Of a stretch of DNA of 24,088 bases, positions 23,993-24,088 are shown piece by piece (the stretch's first letter is position 1; each line of letters begins with the position of its first letter). Below the pieces are notes generated by a model, which had not been told where the DNA came from, made no database searches, and saw only the letters and a list, made by a program, of their open reading frames with translations. The DNA is from Deltaproteobacteria bacterium (GTDB lineage Bacteria; Desulfobacterota_C; Deferrisomatia; Deferrisomatales; JACRMM01): positions 1-24,088 of the forward strand of contig JACRCS010000767.1 in the NCBI GenBank assembly GCA_016218905.1. The letters are read 5' to 3'. The translations under genes and the position numbers were made by a program.

Positions 23993-24088
23993 ATGTTCGA
24001 CAAATGGCACGAGGAGTGCGGCGTCTTCGGTGTCTACAACCACCAGGAGGCCGCTAACATCACGTACCTGGGCCTCTACGCCCTCCAG
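23993..24088 (+). CDS. purF: amidophosphoribosyltransferase, N-terminal fragment cut by the window end
   Basis: The first 32 codons only; the gene runs off the right edge. The sequence begins MFDKWHEECGVFGVYNH, where ECGVFG is the PurF N-terminus. The Cys after the short propeptide MFDKWHEE becomes the N-terminal nucleophile that releases ammonia from glutamine, and PurF uses it to make 5-phosphoribosylamine, the first step of purine synthesis. TYLGLYALQ continues the family pattern. The start is supported by GAGGAGAGG upstream. Position after purL-purQ fits a pur operon. Confidence 0.9.
   Translation, partial: MFDKWHEECGVFGVYNHQEAANITYLGLYALQ

Overview
The window is a GC-rich bacterial chromosome segment with dense, short-gapped genes and mostly GC-ending codons. 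The organism is best guessed as a Desulfobacterota/Desulfuromonadota-like or similarly metabolically versatile GC-rich lineage. The pointers are a Geobacter-type PurS-PurL fusion (996 aa) with a long PurQ, an Mvh/Hdr-type hydrogenase module, a TreT/DUF5752 pair and a lone Memo-family gene. No rRNA or marker gene is present, so this placement is inference. No tRNA, rRNA, CRISPR array, insertion sequence or integrase was seen.

Layout. (1) 170-1027: a 3-hydroxybutyryl-CoA dehydrogenase, followed by a perfect 12-bp hairpin and about 470 bp of apparently non-coding DNA. (2) 1503-8129: a probable seven-gene same-strand run. It begins with a short membrane-anchored chemoreceptor, followed after 34 bp by the [NiFe] hydrogenase small and large subunits (group 3c/Mvh type), the maturation protease, an HdrA-like flavo-iron-sulfur protein, MvhD and a TusA-family sulfur carrier. 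Several junctions overlap by 4 bp. There is no HdrB or HdrC in the window, so the oxidising partner of this electron-transfer module is unknown and the TusA protein is a suggestive clue. (3) 8338-9813 (minus): a repeat-built DUF5666-type lipoprotein. (4) 10204-12270: a neurotransmitter:sodium symporter-family transporter and a two-CBS-domain protein. (5) 12362-15635 (minus): a CapA-like metallophosphoesterase, a SmbP-like small periplasmic protein, a Memo-family protein and a PP2C phosphatase. (6) 15785-17742: DUF5752 protein and a TreT-like trehalose synthase, both apparently starting with TTG and translationally coupled. (7) 17849-18682: a YycJ/WalJ-like metallo-beta-lactamase-fold hydrolase, then a repeat-containing gap. 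(8) 18814-24088: purine biosynthesis genes purB, purL (PurSL fusion), purQ and the start of purF, which runs off the window.

The most striking observation is in purB. The conserved N-terminus is present and well preceded by a ribosome-binding site, but codon 31 is an in-frame TGA exactly where the family has the Cys of its ACEAW motif. It could be a nonsense mutation, a sequence error or, less likely, a selenocysteine codon. The end of purB is also odd: an AT-rich stretch of about 34 bases followed by a strong hairpin just before purL. The second point of interest is the hydrogenase-HdrA-MvhD-TusA module without HdrBC, led by a chemoreceptor.
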